Assembly: GCA_043228905.1 (NCBI GenBank)
Contig: JBHGNT010000015.1
Location: 6,758,001-6,822,000 of the forward strand
From: Azolla caroliniana
Lineage: Eukaryota > Polypodiophyta
Direction: 5' to 3'
DNA length: 64,000 bases
Under the pieces are notes generated by a model. It was given only the letters and a program-made list of their open reading frames with translations, made no database searches and was not told the DNA's origin. The first letter of the stretch is position 1, and every line of letters begins with the position of its first letter. Of this stretch, positions 21,987 through 33,890 are shown piece after piece. The translations under genes and the position numbers were made by a program.

Positions 21987-24900
21987 ATGAATACTCAAAT
22001 GGGTAGCGCACTCCCTAGCGAGAAGTTGGATAGAAAAACTTTGCATCTTGGGAGTACAAGATGCACCAATACCTTGTCGGCCAAGGCTATTGGAGCTACA
22101 TCAAAGGAGCACAAGAAAATCGACTCGACCTGAAAGATGCTGACTACTCAACATGGGAGCAAGCGGCAAGCCGAGTGATGTATTGCTTGGCGACATGTGT
22201 TCATGACCACATGGCCGGCTACATTGGAGAAGCCAAGAAGACGAGAAGCCAAAGGAAGCATGGGAGAATCTCAAGAAGATATTCACCACCAACATGAAGA
22301 CATGAAAGCTTCAACTCTGCCAAGAGTTGAACAACATCCAACGAAGGGATATGTCCATCACAAGCTACACCTTGAAAATCTAGGAGCTTTGTGACTTGCT
22401 CGGCTCAATAAACATCAATATGGAGGATGATGAGATGGTTCAAATATGCCTAGGCGGTCTTGCACCATGGTTTGGCACGATGAGGACCGTCGTACTAGCA
22501 CGGGAGAATCCTCCCTCTTTATTCGATCTTCAATCCATGTTTTTTTTTTAAGAAAACCATGTTCCAATGAGGAGCGACGCCTCAAAATGCCACATGCTCT
22601 ACACACATTCGAATGGAGGAAGATGATGCGGTCAAGCAAGAGGCCGATTCGGTCAAGGACAAGGTGGATGAGGTCTGACATACGAAAACAACACCCAATT
22701 TCGGCAACAAGACGAAAGCCATTGAGAAACCTTCAGATGAAGGGGGAGCTTCCATTCCGGTCCAAGCCGACAAACCTCGATCAAATGTGGATATTGCGGC
22801 AAAATCGGCCACCACGAAGCAGAGTGCCGAAAGAACAAGTGTGAGTCAACTTCCATAAGCCAACAACTCACTAATTACGCCACCAACTCCAACTATGACG
22901 ATCATGGCAGAATGTTCGTGATGAGACATAGAGCAAATTCTATGTCGGCTTCTACTTCGAATAGTGCCTCTAGTTCGGAAGACTTATGGTTCGTCGACTC
23001 CAGTGCCTCGAACCATATGACGTCTTATCAAGAATGGTTCCGAGAACTTCAAGAGCCAGACCAACCCAACTATGTCGAAACCGGAGACGACACTACTCAT
23101 TTGATTCAACACATCGGTAATGTTCCATTCAGAAAAGAAGGTAACTAAACTTACATTAAGAATGTCTTGCATGTACCAACCATGACGAAGAAGAATGGCT
23201 ACATTCGGCGGATGTCGATACTACGTGGCCTTCATCGACGACTTCTCCAGGCACACCTGGATCTACCCCATGTGGCAAAAGAGTGAAGTATTCGGACACT
23301 TCCGAAAATTCAAGAGTGGAGTTGAGAAGTAAACAAGTCAACATGTACGATGTCTTCGGTCGGATGGAGGAAAGGAGTACGTCTCTGTCAAATTTTCGGC
23401 TTTTCTTCAGAAAGAAGGAACTCAATGAGAGTTTTCGTGTCGACATATGCCACAACAAAACGGAGTAGCTGAACGAAAGAATCGGCACATCCTTGAAGTA
23501 GCATGGGCCATGCTTAATGAGAAGCACATGCCGAAGTCGTACTGGGCAAATTCCGCCAAGACAGTCGTCTACCTATCACATGTTCGGATATTTGGCTCCA
23601 TTGCATATGTGCACATCCCCGACGAGAAGGGACAAAAGCTCGACCCGAAGTCGGAGAAATGTATCCTCTTAGAATAATCACTGAGCAAAAGGGGTACAAG
23701 TGCTATAACCCCTCGACTCGGAAGGTTTGTGTGAGTTGAGATGTAGTCTTCGACGAATCGGCATCATGTTATGCACCTGAGCCAACTCCTCCCGAATCAT
23801 TTCTAATCGACTCGAAATCCGCCGAACAAGAGATAGAAGATAGAGATCAACTCGAACACATGTTCGAAGAAAGTCTGATTACAACAATGCTTAGTGGGCC
23901 ACAAGAGCCCCTGAGTGACCAAAGCACATCTCAGTCTAGTCCGAAAATGGACAAAGGCAAGGCAAAAATGCCGGAGTATAAAGACAATCAATTCGACGGC
24001 AACAAATTGACTCACTCCCCCGACAATGAGTTCGGTAGCTTTGATGTACCTATCATGAGGACACCCAGTGTAAAGAAAGCCATTGCCATGGCAAACGAAA
24101 CACTCCATCACTCCACCCATGAGAAGAATCGTGTTAGCCGATTTGGACACAACGATTATATGGCATAGCATTATGCCTTTATGATGAAGGTGGCGACAGT
24201 TGGAGAACCGAAAAGTTTTCAGAAGCAGCCAAGGATCCACGATGGGTCGAAGCAATGAACGAGGAGATGTGGGCACTATGCAAGAACGAGACATGGGATC
24301 TCATTCCCCACTCACCGCACAAGAAGGCAATCAGTTGCAAATAGATTTACAAGGTTAAGTATAATGTCGATGGCTCCGGCAACCGCTACAAAGCTCGACT
24401 CGTAGCGAAAGAATACACACAAACACATGGAGTCGACTATTAAGAGGCCTTTGCCCCAATGGCAAAGATGATGATTGTGTGGACCGTAATTGCACTTGCA
24501 GCGCCGAAAGGGTGGCACCTCCATCAAATGGACGTAAAAAACACCTTTCTTCAAGACAAATTAGAAGAGGAGGTGTACATGGTACAACCACCCGGCTTCG
24601 AATCGAGCATGCATCCGAAAGCAGTCTGCCGACTGAAGAAGCCACTCTACGGCCTTAAGCAAGAACTGCGTGCTTGGAACTCAAAGATAACACAATATCT
24701 TCATCAAATCGGCTTTTGAATGTTGAAATCCAATAACTCCCCCTACATACGAAACGACTCTGAAAGCCCGATTGTCATCATCCTATATGTGTATGATCTA
24801 GTCATTGGAGGTGAAAGTCTAGTTCCTCCTCTCCAACAAATTCAAGATGACAAACATGAAGGAGCTCCATTACTTCCTTGGCATCAAGGTAATTTAGACT

Positions 24901-25803
24901 CCAGCCGGTATTATGATCTCCCAATGGCACTACATCCTCAACTTGTTATACAAGTTCGGGATGACTGAGTGCAAATCTGTTGCAACTCTTCTCGATCGAA
25001 ATCTCAAACTTGATGCTGACTCCGGCATAGAAGAGTGTGAACCAAGTCAGTATCGACAATTGATCGGGAGCCTCATCTATCTCACAATCACTTGACCCAA
25101 CCTTAGCTACCTGATCGGTCTCCTTAACCAATTCATGCAAACTCCACGAGATATTCATTTCGATTGTGCTAAGCGAGTGTTACGATGCGTGAGTAGAACG
25201 ATGGACTATGGAATTCTCTATAGATCAACCACACTAATCCAACTCGAAGGATACACATATGCCGACTGGGCCAGCTCAAGGCTGATCAATGATCAACCTC
25301 CGAATTGTTTTTCTCCCTTGACAACGGAGCGATTTTGTGGAGTAGCAAGAAGCAACCAAATGTCGTTCTTTCGAGCATAGAGGCCGAATACATGGGGGTT
25401 AGCCGTGGTTGCATGTGAAGCCGTATGGCTCAAGAGGATTTTGAAGGATCTTCCCATCAAGGATCTGACTCCCCTTTACTACAACAACATGAGTAGTATT
25501 TATATAGCTCAGAATCCGGTGTTCCAGACATGCACAAAGCATATCGAAGTGCACTATCAGTTCATTCGAGAGCGCGTACATGCCGGAGATGTCGACCTTC
25601 AACACATCAACACGAATCTTCAGACAGCCGACATCTTCACCAAGGCCCTAGGAGCCGACAAGCGTCAGCATTTCATGTCAGGCCTTGGATTGACAATCCC
25701 GTACTTGCCAAGCTTGAGGGGGTGTACAAGAGAGAACTGGATACCGTCCGAACCAAGTACCAACCGAAGCGGACACCGGAGATCATCCGAACCGGATACT
25801 AGT
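21987..25803 (+). pseudogene. Copia D gag-pol, second unit, defective
   Basis: This unit is a copy of 17496-21312 shifted by 4491 bp, with the same DSS protease change, integrase deletions, frameshifts, YVYD in RT and RNase H tail (TKHIEVHYQFIRERV, DIFTKAL). I found no difference between the units in any coding fragment compared. The duplication is thus much younger than the lesions, or is an assembly artefact. Confidence 0.9.
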
Positions 25804-25855
25804 TGAAGCGAACATCAACCGAAAGGAGCCGACCTGAGTTGAGCTTTAGGGGGCG

Positions 25856-26324
25856 TGTTGGGAATCAAGCTCAACCTAACATTGTGTGTGAACACACCCT
25901 TTGAGAATCTATGAGCACTCAAAGGTCAAAAGTCACACCGTTACTCTCTACACATTAACTATGTGTCATCAAATCATATTCTATGACACATAACTAATCA
26001 GTTCCATATTCCCCATGACTAATGAGTCTTCATATTCCTCAAGGTTCTAGAGGGAGAGTGGAAATTGTAGTGAGTTAATGAAGGGTGAGGGTGACCTTAT
26101 ATAAAGCACCGTCCTCCTACTTCATAGAGAGTCAGCTGTGACTCCTTGTAATGCTACATTTTGTATTTGCTATTCTCCTTGTTAATATAAACCTTCTTCT
26201 TGAGTACTTCATTTTTCTTTCATCTATCTATCTTGTGTTTTCTCTTCTCTCATCTCTTTCCTCTCACACATACACATAACACACATCTCTTCCGTTGCAC
26301 AAGAATCATATCCAATTCATTACA
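25856..26324 (+). repeat. LTR3 of the copia D dimer (469 bp)
   Basis: It starts TGTTGGGAATC after a polypurine tract and ends ...ATTCATTACA. It differs from LTR1 at many scattered positions, including a 2-bp length difference, so the two outer LTRs are clearly older than the duplication. Confidence 0.93.
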
Positions 26325-27779
26325 ATATCGTCCCAAATCGTGCTTCTTCCTCGTAGTCGAAAAACCTTCATAATGACTATAATTAGTTCTATTGGCCTGA
26401 TGGTTTATTGTTTTGACAAAATCTATTGTATGTTCCTGATGGTCCTCCACGTCTGCAAGTCTTACAACACTTCCATGACACACCAATGGCAAGACATTTC
26501 GGCATCCACAAGACTTTCAAGTTAATTTCTCGCCGCTATTGGTGGCCACAACTTCAACATTTTGTTACGGATTATGTCCGTAGTTGTGATACATGTTGCC
26601 GATCAAAAAAACCTCGACATCATCCCTATGGCTTATTATAACCGATGCCTATTCCTAAGAGCCCATGGAAATCCATTTCCTTGGAATTGATTACGAATCT
26701 TCCACCTTCCAAGGGTTTTGATTCTATTCTCACGGTAGTAGATCGTTTTATGAAGATGGTGCATTTTCTTCCATGCACAAAAACCATTACTAGCCAAGAG
26801 ACAGCCAATTTACTCATGCGGGAGGTGTTTCGATATCATAGTCTTCCAGATGATATTATCAGTGATCGGGGTCCCCAATTCATCTCAAAATTTGGCGGCA
26901 CATGTTCAAACTCTTACATACTTCTTGCAAACTCTCTTCTAGATACCATCTAGAGACTAATGGGCAGTGTGAGCGCACCAACCAAACTGTTGAACAATAT
27001 CTTCATTGTTTTGTCAACTATTAATAAGATGATTGGGTTGATCTATTACATTTGGCGGAATTTGCTTACAACAAACAACTCAGAACATTCTTCTACTGAA
27101 TATTTCCCCATTTTTTGCGAACATTGGGTACCTTCCTTGTTGGACGATGCTTGAACATCCCAAACTCCCGACAAAACCGGCTGCTGAGGATCGGCTCACC
27201 CAACTTCAAGAAATTCAAGATATACTTTTGCAACATTTATGTGATGCTCAAAACACTCAAAAGAAGGTTGTCAACCATCAACAATGTGTTTCATTGACTA
27301 TGTTTCAAGTAGACGATCGAGTATGGCTCTTAGAAGGTACCATTAAAACCATCCGACCTTGTTGCAAACTGGATTATCAATGTTTTGGCCCATATGTGAT
27401 CTCTAATAAGATCAATGATGTGACATTTCACCTTGATCTTCCTCCTCATTTGTGTCTTCACCCGTTCTTCCATGTTTCACTTTTGGAGACCTAGAGAACA
27501 AGCTATATTCCAGGTCATCTTACACCACCCCCACCTCCAATCGAAGTTTCCAATGGCTCTGAATATGAGGTTGTTGCCATTCTTGACTCCAAGATCATCC
27601 GCAACAAACTATATTATTTGGTTGATTGGTTAGGTTATACACCTAATGATCAAACATGGGAGCCTACCGAGCATCTTGCTAATGCCTCCGACATGGTTGC
27701 TGCATTTCACAACAAATATCCCCATAAACCAAGTAACTTCTTCCAACTCATGGAACGTGTCGTTGAAAAGAGGGGATAA
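26325..27779 (+). pseudogene. Chromovirus H integrase and chromodomain
   Basis: The integrase zinc-binding segment has HDTPMARHFGIHKT, then YWWPQLQHFVTDYVRSC and CCRSKKPRH (about 26474-26620). The core has SISLELITNLPPSKGFDSIL and VVDRFMKMVHFLPC, then LPDDIISDRGPQFIS (26670-26890), so the D,D pair is visible. The region around the catalytic Glu (QCERTNQTVEQYL, about 26970) sits across frameshifts. The C-terminus carries a chromodomain (YEVVAILDSKI, then LYYLVDWLGYTPNDQTWEP, about 27565-27665) ending at TAA 27777-27779, right at the polypurine tract and 3' LTR. Several stops and frameshifts are present. The chromodomain normally targets integration to modified chromatin. Confidence 0.85.
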
Positions 27780-28159
27780 TGTCATGAAGACATACATTTT
27801 GGCTTACTAGGAGTCAAACCCACAATTTCTTGGTCTATGTGTTGAACCTTTAATCATTATAATAACATATATGATGTGTAATTATAACAATTTTATATTT
27901 TTAGATATTACAAGATATTTAAAATATTCTAGAACATTCTAGAATACTCCATAATGACCTATAATTAGGTGTCCACACATCCATCACAACTCATTCGGTT
28001 CAACACCAATCTTTAGCCCTTAGCCTACTCTTTGTAAACCTTGTTCTCTAATAATATAAACTCATTTTCATTTCTATCTTATTTCTGTCTCTCTCTCCCT
28101 TCTATCTTCATCTTTTCTTCTCTCTCTCTCTCTCCCTCTCATACTTACGAGTCTCAACA
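27780..28159 (+). repeat. 3' LTR of chromovirus H
   Basis: It begins TGTCATGAAGAC after the purine-rich 'gaaaagaggggataa' and shares its first 240 bp with the 5' LTR at 15464. A CT-rich leader follows and the end lies near 'gagtctcaaca'. The right boundary is uncertain by a few bases. Confidence 0.8.
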
Positions 28160-28407
28160 ATAGCTAGATTGTCAATGTGGAGAGATTTTCAGACAGTAGC
28201 TCCATTATTCATAACACTAACCATGTGGCCTCTTTCAGTGGACTACAAACACTTATCCTGCTCAAAATAAAGGAAAAAACAAAACACAAATATCAAGTTT
28301 TGCCATACTCTATCACATCTAAGGAGGTGGTTTGCCTAAGAGAAAGAGTAGCAAATAATCAAACAACATTTGACAAACAACGGAGAATGAGACGTAGAAA
28401 GAATTGA

Positions 28408-28884
28408 GTGGGATTGGGAGAAGAGAAACTTTTACTTATCCACCTACTATTTTCAACCACATTACCTATATATCCCCCGAGTAAAGAGTCTTATCCGTCT
28501 TATGGTTATGAAACAAGTGGTTCTTATCCTCTTGCTACTTATCCTCCACCAGCTTATACCCAACCCCATACCCAATTGTATCCTCCCCAATCTCAAGGTG
28601 TATCATCTGCCTATCCACCTTCATATCCTCCAACCACCCAAGATTATGTAAATTACCCACAACCATATCCCCCTAACTTAGATGGTGCCTATCTACCTAC
28701 CTATCCACCTCTGACTGGTGTAACCTATCCAACTTCGGGATACCTTCCATCTGAGAAATTAAGTGGTTATCCAATGAATCTTTATCTTACATTAGAGGTT
28801 TTGACAAAGATAAGGACAAAGCAAAAGGCAAAGAGCACAAGGACAAAGACAAGAAGGAAACATCGCATTGTGCTTCATGCATAA
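28408..28884 (+). CDS. Unrecognised Tyr/Pro-rich open frame
   Basis: A 158-residue frame has repeated YPP/YPPS-type motifs (TYPPPAYTQPHTQLYPPQSQ, SAYPPSYPPTTQDY) for about 100 residues, then a Lys/Arg/Thr-rich tail. In another frame the tail reads as a DKDK-type charged repeat (GKEHKDKDKKE), so a frameshift near 28790 is likely. Tyr-Pro-rich low-complexity segments occur at the ends of many plant proteins. I do not recognise this one. It may be a terminal exon of a host gene next to the chromovirus, or chance composition. There is no clear start context or splice partner. Confidence 0.3.
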   Translation: MGLGEEKLLLIHLLFSTTLPIYPPSKESYPSYGYETSGSYPLATYPPPAYTQPHTQLYPPQSQGVSSAYPPSYPPTTQDYVNYPQPYPPNLDGAYLPTYPPLTGVTYPTSGYLPSEKLSGYPMNLYLTLEVLTKIRTKQKAKSTRTKTRRKHRIVLHA

Positions 28885-29247
28885 TCTCTTCTTTCTATAT
28901 ATAAAATTTTCCAATCATTAAATTTGTTAAAAGAGCATAATGCACCAATCTGTGTATCTGGTTTCCCCTTCCATGCAGCCTTCAGTTTTCCTATCTCCCC
29001 CTTTTGTGCATTAATAAGAGCGCTTAGTGTGGCTTCTTCTTTTCCAACCATACTCAGCATAGAGATCATACAAAAGAGCAAGAACTAGTTGATATTGTAT
29101 ATTGCTACAAACGTGTTAAAATACTACAACTTCCCTTGAAGAGCATAGAAAGAATTTAAGTACACACAGAAAACAACAACACACGAACAGTCTATGCAAG
29201 TGTGGGACGAAGTAGTACATACACACAAGCAGGACGAATGAAAGAAT

Positions 29248-29288
<41 letters not shown>

Positions 29289-29419
29289 GCCCAGTAACCA
29301 TGGCAAAACAAGAGCAAATGGAGAATGAGCTCTTCCTTCTCCATTTGCTTGGTAGCCATGGCGAAACAAGAGCAAATGGAGAAGTAGAACATACACACAA
29401 GTAGGACGAACGACAGAAT

Positions 29420-29499
<80 letters not shown>
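29248..29499. repeat. Two (GA)n microsatellites inside a local duplication
   Basis: (AG)n runs lie at about 29248-29285 and about 29420-29499. Each is preceded by the same 'acatacacacaag-aggacgaa-gaaagaattag' block, so the unit of about 170 bp was duplicated before the runs diverged in length. Between them, 'caaatggagaa...ttctccatttg' forms a short inverted repeat (about 29314-29348). Confidence 0.9.
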
Positions 29500-29502
<3 letters not shown>

Positions 29503-29578
29503 CCTGGGGTCTAATAGCCATGGGGAAACAATAGCATGAAACTCTGCCTAAAAAGGGCGGGGAGCTTTGCCTATTTTA

Positions 29579-29640
29579 GGGGAAAGAAAGGGGGGGAAGA
29601 AAGGGGGGGAAAGATGGGGAAAGATGGGGAAAGATGGGGA
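29579..29640 (+). repeat. G-rich tract with G-quadruplex potential
   Basis: Seven or so runs of four to seven G are separated by 3-6 nt ('aaagat', 'aagaaa'), arranged partly as 'aaagatgggg' repeats. This satisfies the usual G4 pattern of four or more G-runs with short loops. Confidence 0.7.
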
Positions 29641-29649
29641 AGAGGAAAT

Positions 29650-30330
29650 TCAAGCTTAACATTTTTTATATAAAAATACATAAATAGCCGGTTCTAAAAA
29701 TATGAACTGGCTAGATTCCAGTTTTTGGGAAATTCTAGTTAGAATCAGTTCCGACTCTCCCCGACCTTCGCTGGCAAAAGTCCCAATTTAATCAGAACGC
29801 TAACATTGTTCCTAGGACTTTGCCCAACACTGGATATGACTAGTCCTGATTATGGGAGAAATTTTCATGGGACTAGTATATATTCTATAACTTTTTAATT
29901 AAGTCTAATGTTCATTTTTATTTATTTCAAAAGTTGGAACTTTGGTTTTAACTTTGATTAAGTCCAATGTTCATTTTTATTGATTTCAAAAGGTGGAACT
30001 TTGGTTTTAATCTTAGATCTATATTTTTAAGAGAAATCAAATACTTCCAAAATTTTAGTTTACTATTGAAACGTGTCCTTGAGCTCTTACAATCAAACTT
30101 CAAAGTTCGTGTTTTTCAAGGAAACAAAGGTTGAAATAAAAACAATTGTAGGTTTTTAATGTCATTTTTATAAATTCTTAAATGTCAACGAGATGATATT
30201 TCTATATTAGGATCATTGATTGACCCATGCGTGATATTTGTGGTATTCAACATTTGTAATAATCGAGAATACAAAATGACCCCAAGAATATTACAAAACC
30301 ATTCGTTTATTTATTTATAATTTAAAAATA
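29650..30330. other. Non-coding spacer with small direct repeat
   Basis: No gene is seen. A block 'taagtc(t/c)aatgttcatttttatt-atttcaaaa-gttggaactttggttttaa' is tandemly repeated once at 29902-30010. The rest is AT-rich. Confidence 0.6.
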
Positions 30331-31150
30331 TATATATATTTACATCTATTATATAACCATATTATTAGTTTGAGGTCCCCTTTTTAATGTCAAGATAGTA
30401 AAAAGTGGGGAATTAATGAACCTTTTTTTTATTAAAAATAAAACAAATACTTTTAAGTTTTTCATCTATTATAAGAATATTATTAGTGTTGAGGTCCCCT
30501 TTTTAATATGAGATAAAAATATGAAATTTTATGGGAACCTTTTATTTATTTTATTTATTTACATATTGTTATTTATTTTTTGTTTTATTAAAAAAAACAA
30601 ATACATTTAAGTTTTATATCTATTCACCACACTATTATAAAAATATTATTAGTGTGAATGTCCCCTTTTTTATATGGGATGTAAATATGTAATTCTATGG
30701 GAACCTGCTATTTATTTATTTATTTTATATATTTTTATTTATTTTTTGTTTTATTACAAATAAAAGAAAGACATTTAAGTTTTATATCTGTTATAACCTA
30801 TAACAATTTTATTAGCGTGAGGTCTCCTTTTTAATATGAGATAAAAATATGAAATTTTATGGGAACCTTTTATTTATTTTATTTTTTTACATTTTATTTT
30901 TTGTTTTATTAAAAAAAATAAAACAAATACATTTAAGTTTTATATCCATTATAAAATTATTATTAGTGTGAAATCCCCATTTTAACGTGAGATAAAAATA
31001 TCAATCTTTGTGGGAGAGTAAAAAGCGCGGAAGTAATGAACCTTTTATTTATTATTTTATTATCTATTAAAAATAAAACAAATACTTTTAAGTTTTCCAT
31101 TTAGTGTATTATATAAGTTATTTACTGTAAGTCTCCTTTTTAATGTGAAA
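30330..31150. repeat. AT-rich degenerate tandem array, unit about 120-170 bp, six copies
   Basis: The marker 'gaggtccccttttt-aat' recurs at about 30371, 30490, 30657, 30819, 30968 and 31128. It is followed by 'gagataaaaatatgaaattttatgggaacctttta', a T/A-rich stretch, and 'aaaacaaatac-tttaagttttatatctattat'. Copies differ by many substitutions and indels, so the array is old. It is flanked on the right by a LINE. Confidence 0.85.
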
Positions 31151-31179
31151 GTCTCTTTGTTATATGATATATCTAAGAA

Positions 31180-32250
31180 ACTAAAAAGCATGAACTCTTT
31201 CTTTTTTTTTAACGAATATTTTTTCATGTATGCATTCGTTTGATAACCCCCACTGCAGCTCGATGGTTCCATTCGTAATGGATGGCGAACATTGGGCATC
31301 CCTGACGAGGTGCTCATTACCTTTCGGAAGGGTCTCTGGCGTCTCCACATGCCTGAAAAAATCAAGCTCTTTTGGTGGCAGATTGGTCACAATGTGATTC
31401 TTGTTGGGGAATGGCTTGGTAAAAGGGGCGGCCCGATAGGTTGCCCACTTTTCTCTTCACCCATTGAGTCTCTGAGACACTATCTTTGGGATTGTCCTCA
31501 AGCTCAAAAGGTATGGGACAGAGTCCCTTGCCTCCTTGCGGCATGTGAAGTGGTTGGAACAGCCTCATGGAGTGTTGAGGCATGGATTGACCACTCGACT
31601 GATAGGTGGACGGACGCCTTTAATGCGGATACTTGGTGCTATGTATGCACAGGAGGCCAAATCAGCAAGATCCGCTTCAAGAGAGACTTGTTGTCCGCAT
31701 CCCCTAGGTTCCTGGAAATTTGGAGGTTGATCGCGAGCTTCACCTTATGGTATGTCTGGAAAGCACGATGCGTTTTCCAAGATCGGGTACAACCCCCAGA
31801 GGAAGTGATCATGGATATCTGGTTCGCGCTTATCAACTGCCTACGAGGGCAATTAGATGAGGTTTGCAACCACTCCAATGACGTGGCCACTGCCCAGTTG
31901 CGCTTTTGGCAGAAATGGCGGAACACACCTCTGGTGACGCTAGGAGAAAGTGGACCGAGGTGGAACTACCAGCCCCCACGATGCTTGTTTCCTTCTTTCA
32001 CGCCTCCCTCCCTTCGATGTAGGCCCCGGGAGTCGGCTCATTCTGGCCGACACTAAAGGCCATTGCTTTTAGGTATAGGTATCTACTTACTTTAGGTAGT
32101 CGGTTTGAAAAACTATGTAAGTAGTCTCCTTTTCTTGATCTTGATCTGAGGGAGATTCCCCGTTTTGTGTATAAGCTTCCTTGTATAGTCTCCTTGTAAT
32201 AATCCTTCCAAACTAATGGGAAAGTAGCTTTATTTTGGAAAAAAAAAAAA
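31180..32250 (+). mobile_element. 5'-truncated LINE: zf-RVT C-terminus, 3' UTR and poly(A)
   Basis: An open frame to 32056 encodes the C-terminal zinc-binding module of plant L1-type reverse transcriptases: FRKGLWRLHMPEKIKLFWWQ, then CPLFSSPIESLRHYLWDCPQAQKVW, then a WRLIASFTLWYVWKARC tail. The 3' UTR of about 190 bp ends in a 12-A run (32239-32250). Endonuclease and RT domains are missing, typical of abortive target-primed reverse transcription. The 5' junction lies in or near the T-rich stretch at 31195-31250. I could not fix a convincing target-site duplication. Confidence 0.85.
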
Positions 32251-33890
32251 CCCCACGAATGCGAATATGTCAATCTATGATTAGGATAAAGAAATCTATC
32301 AATTTCAGATAAGGAAAAAAATGGAATTATTTAAAGATAGAATCTAAATATTGCCTTAATGGTTCATGTTGAAGCTAATGATACATATCACAAAGAAACC
32401 TTTTTTTACAAGGTTCATTGAGGTGAATTATACCAAGATTCATTCAATGATGAATGAGGGTTCTTGATGAAGATTCTCACTTTACTATGTCACGGAAAGT
32501 TCTTTGTTTGGAGGCTTCAGGTATGTGGTTGTATTGCAAGAAATCAAATAATTCATTGAAGCTACATTCTTTCATGTTCATTCCACATGGCATCAACCTC
32601 AAGAAATTTGTTTATACACACTCTTTGTTGTTTGTATTACAAGTAATCAAATTGTTTATCCATCGCTATAATAAATTGAATATATTATCTTGTTTCTCAA
32701 TCACGCACTAAACTAGATGATCAAAGGAGACATTCAATATAGATTACTTCAATCTATTTAACCTACCAAGTAAATTTTAACTCACCCAGCAAGACTCATA
32801 TTCACTTTCAAATATAATTTATTTTAAATTAACCTTCCATTCCATACTTTTCAATAGGTTTTCAAGAGATACCAACACCATTCAAACCCTAGTAAAGTTT
32901 ATAATCACTTTCATAATCTACATTATGTAATCCACAAGGTAAAATACTACAATAACATGTCCTTACTATAGACACCAATGTAATAAGTATGTGACAAAAT
33001 ATAGGAATATCTAAACTATGACAAGATAATCTTTAGACATTATCTCTAATAGTACATAGAAAAAGAAAAGGGGGACCAATCAAGTATGTACATACCCTTT
33101 CTAAGCATGTAAGATGGGAACCAATCAATCATTAATAGAGTAACTTACATTGTTCTCTCTCTCTCTCACTCACTCTATCACTTTCAAGCTCAAGTTGGTT
33201 GGTCGAGGCCCTCATGGCTTCACTTCACTGACATGTAAATAATTACTATTTAAGGGTTTCAAACTATGTGTGAAACATATTTACTTTACATATTTTGCAT
33301 TTTTAAGCTCATAATTAATATCTATTAATTATATTCTATTGTAATTTGTATATCCATAGACTTCGAGATCACCAAGCATCATAGAGTAGGTCAATTAGTG
33401 TAATCATCTTGAAACCTTTTGTTAACTATCTTTCGAGTTTCTCTAAGCATTGTTTCCATTGTATTGTAGTGCATGCATACATGAACATTGTTTTATGTCC
33501 CCCTAATGCATAGAATCATGTGACCATGCACTAGGGCACATGCACATGCATCAAGAGTTTGTCCTTTACATGATAACATTGTGGTAACATGTTGAACTTA
33601 ACTTTCATGTCCCCAAATAATAGCCCTTGCTAGTTGTCCATTCATTTCACTCATGCGCATATGCTCCACCAAGGATATGGCATTTAAGCAAACATTTCGA
33701 CAATCTTCTAGGTAAGTTTCAATGATTAAGGTTGGTGTGTTGCTTTCACATTTAGAATAAAAGTTGCAATATTGCATGAGTGGTGATGATTAATTATTTA
33801 TCCACCAAACTTCAAATCATCCGCATAGTTTGGCATGAGTGGCTACAACATTAAATGAACAAGTAAGTTTGCAAGGGTGTGTTAAATGTA

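Larger units (their letters stand above)
16874..26324 (+). mobile_element. Tandem dimer of copia element D (LTR-INT-LTR-INT-LTR)
   Basis: Three LTRs (16874-17340, 21365-21831, 25856-26324) flank two internal regions with an exact 4491-bp period. Every coding fragment compared between the two units translates identically, including the same stops and deletions. The first 31 bases of LTR2 share the LTR3 variants, while the bases from position 52 onward share the LTR1 variants, as expected for a crossover between a 3' LTR and a 5' LTR. The family is that of copia E (651-5731). The element lies inside chromovirus H. The flanks 'aaggt' (left) and 'atatc' (right) do not match as target duplications. 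Confidence 0.93.
15464..28159 (+). mobile_element. Ty3/gypsy chromovirus H, interrupted and lacking RT/RNase H
   Basis: A 5' LTR (15464-15706), gag zinc knuckle and retropepsin are seen on the left. Integrase, a chromodomain and a 3' LTR (27780-28159) lie on the right, all on the plus strand, and the two LTRs are clearly homologous ('tgtcatgaagacatacattttggct'). PR...IN-chromodomain is a chromovirus layout. The middle is filled by a dimeric copia element (16874-26324). Without it only about 3.2 kb of gypsy remains, and no RT or RNase H motif is present, so a deletion accompanied or followed the insertion. No matching target duplication is seen ('gcaac' on the left; 'atagc' or 'acaat' on the right). 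Confidence 0.85.

Noticed and set aside
29192-29521. Leu/Ser repeat open frame on the minus strand
   Set aside because: It is the translation of the (GA)n microsatellite, not a protein.
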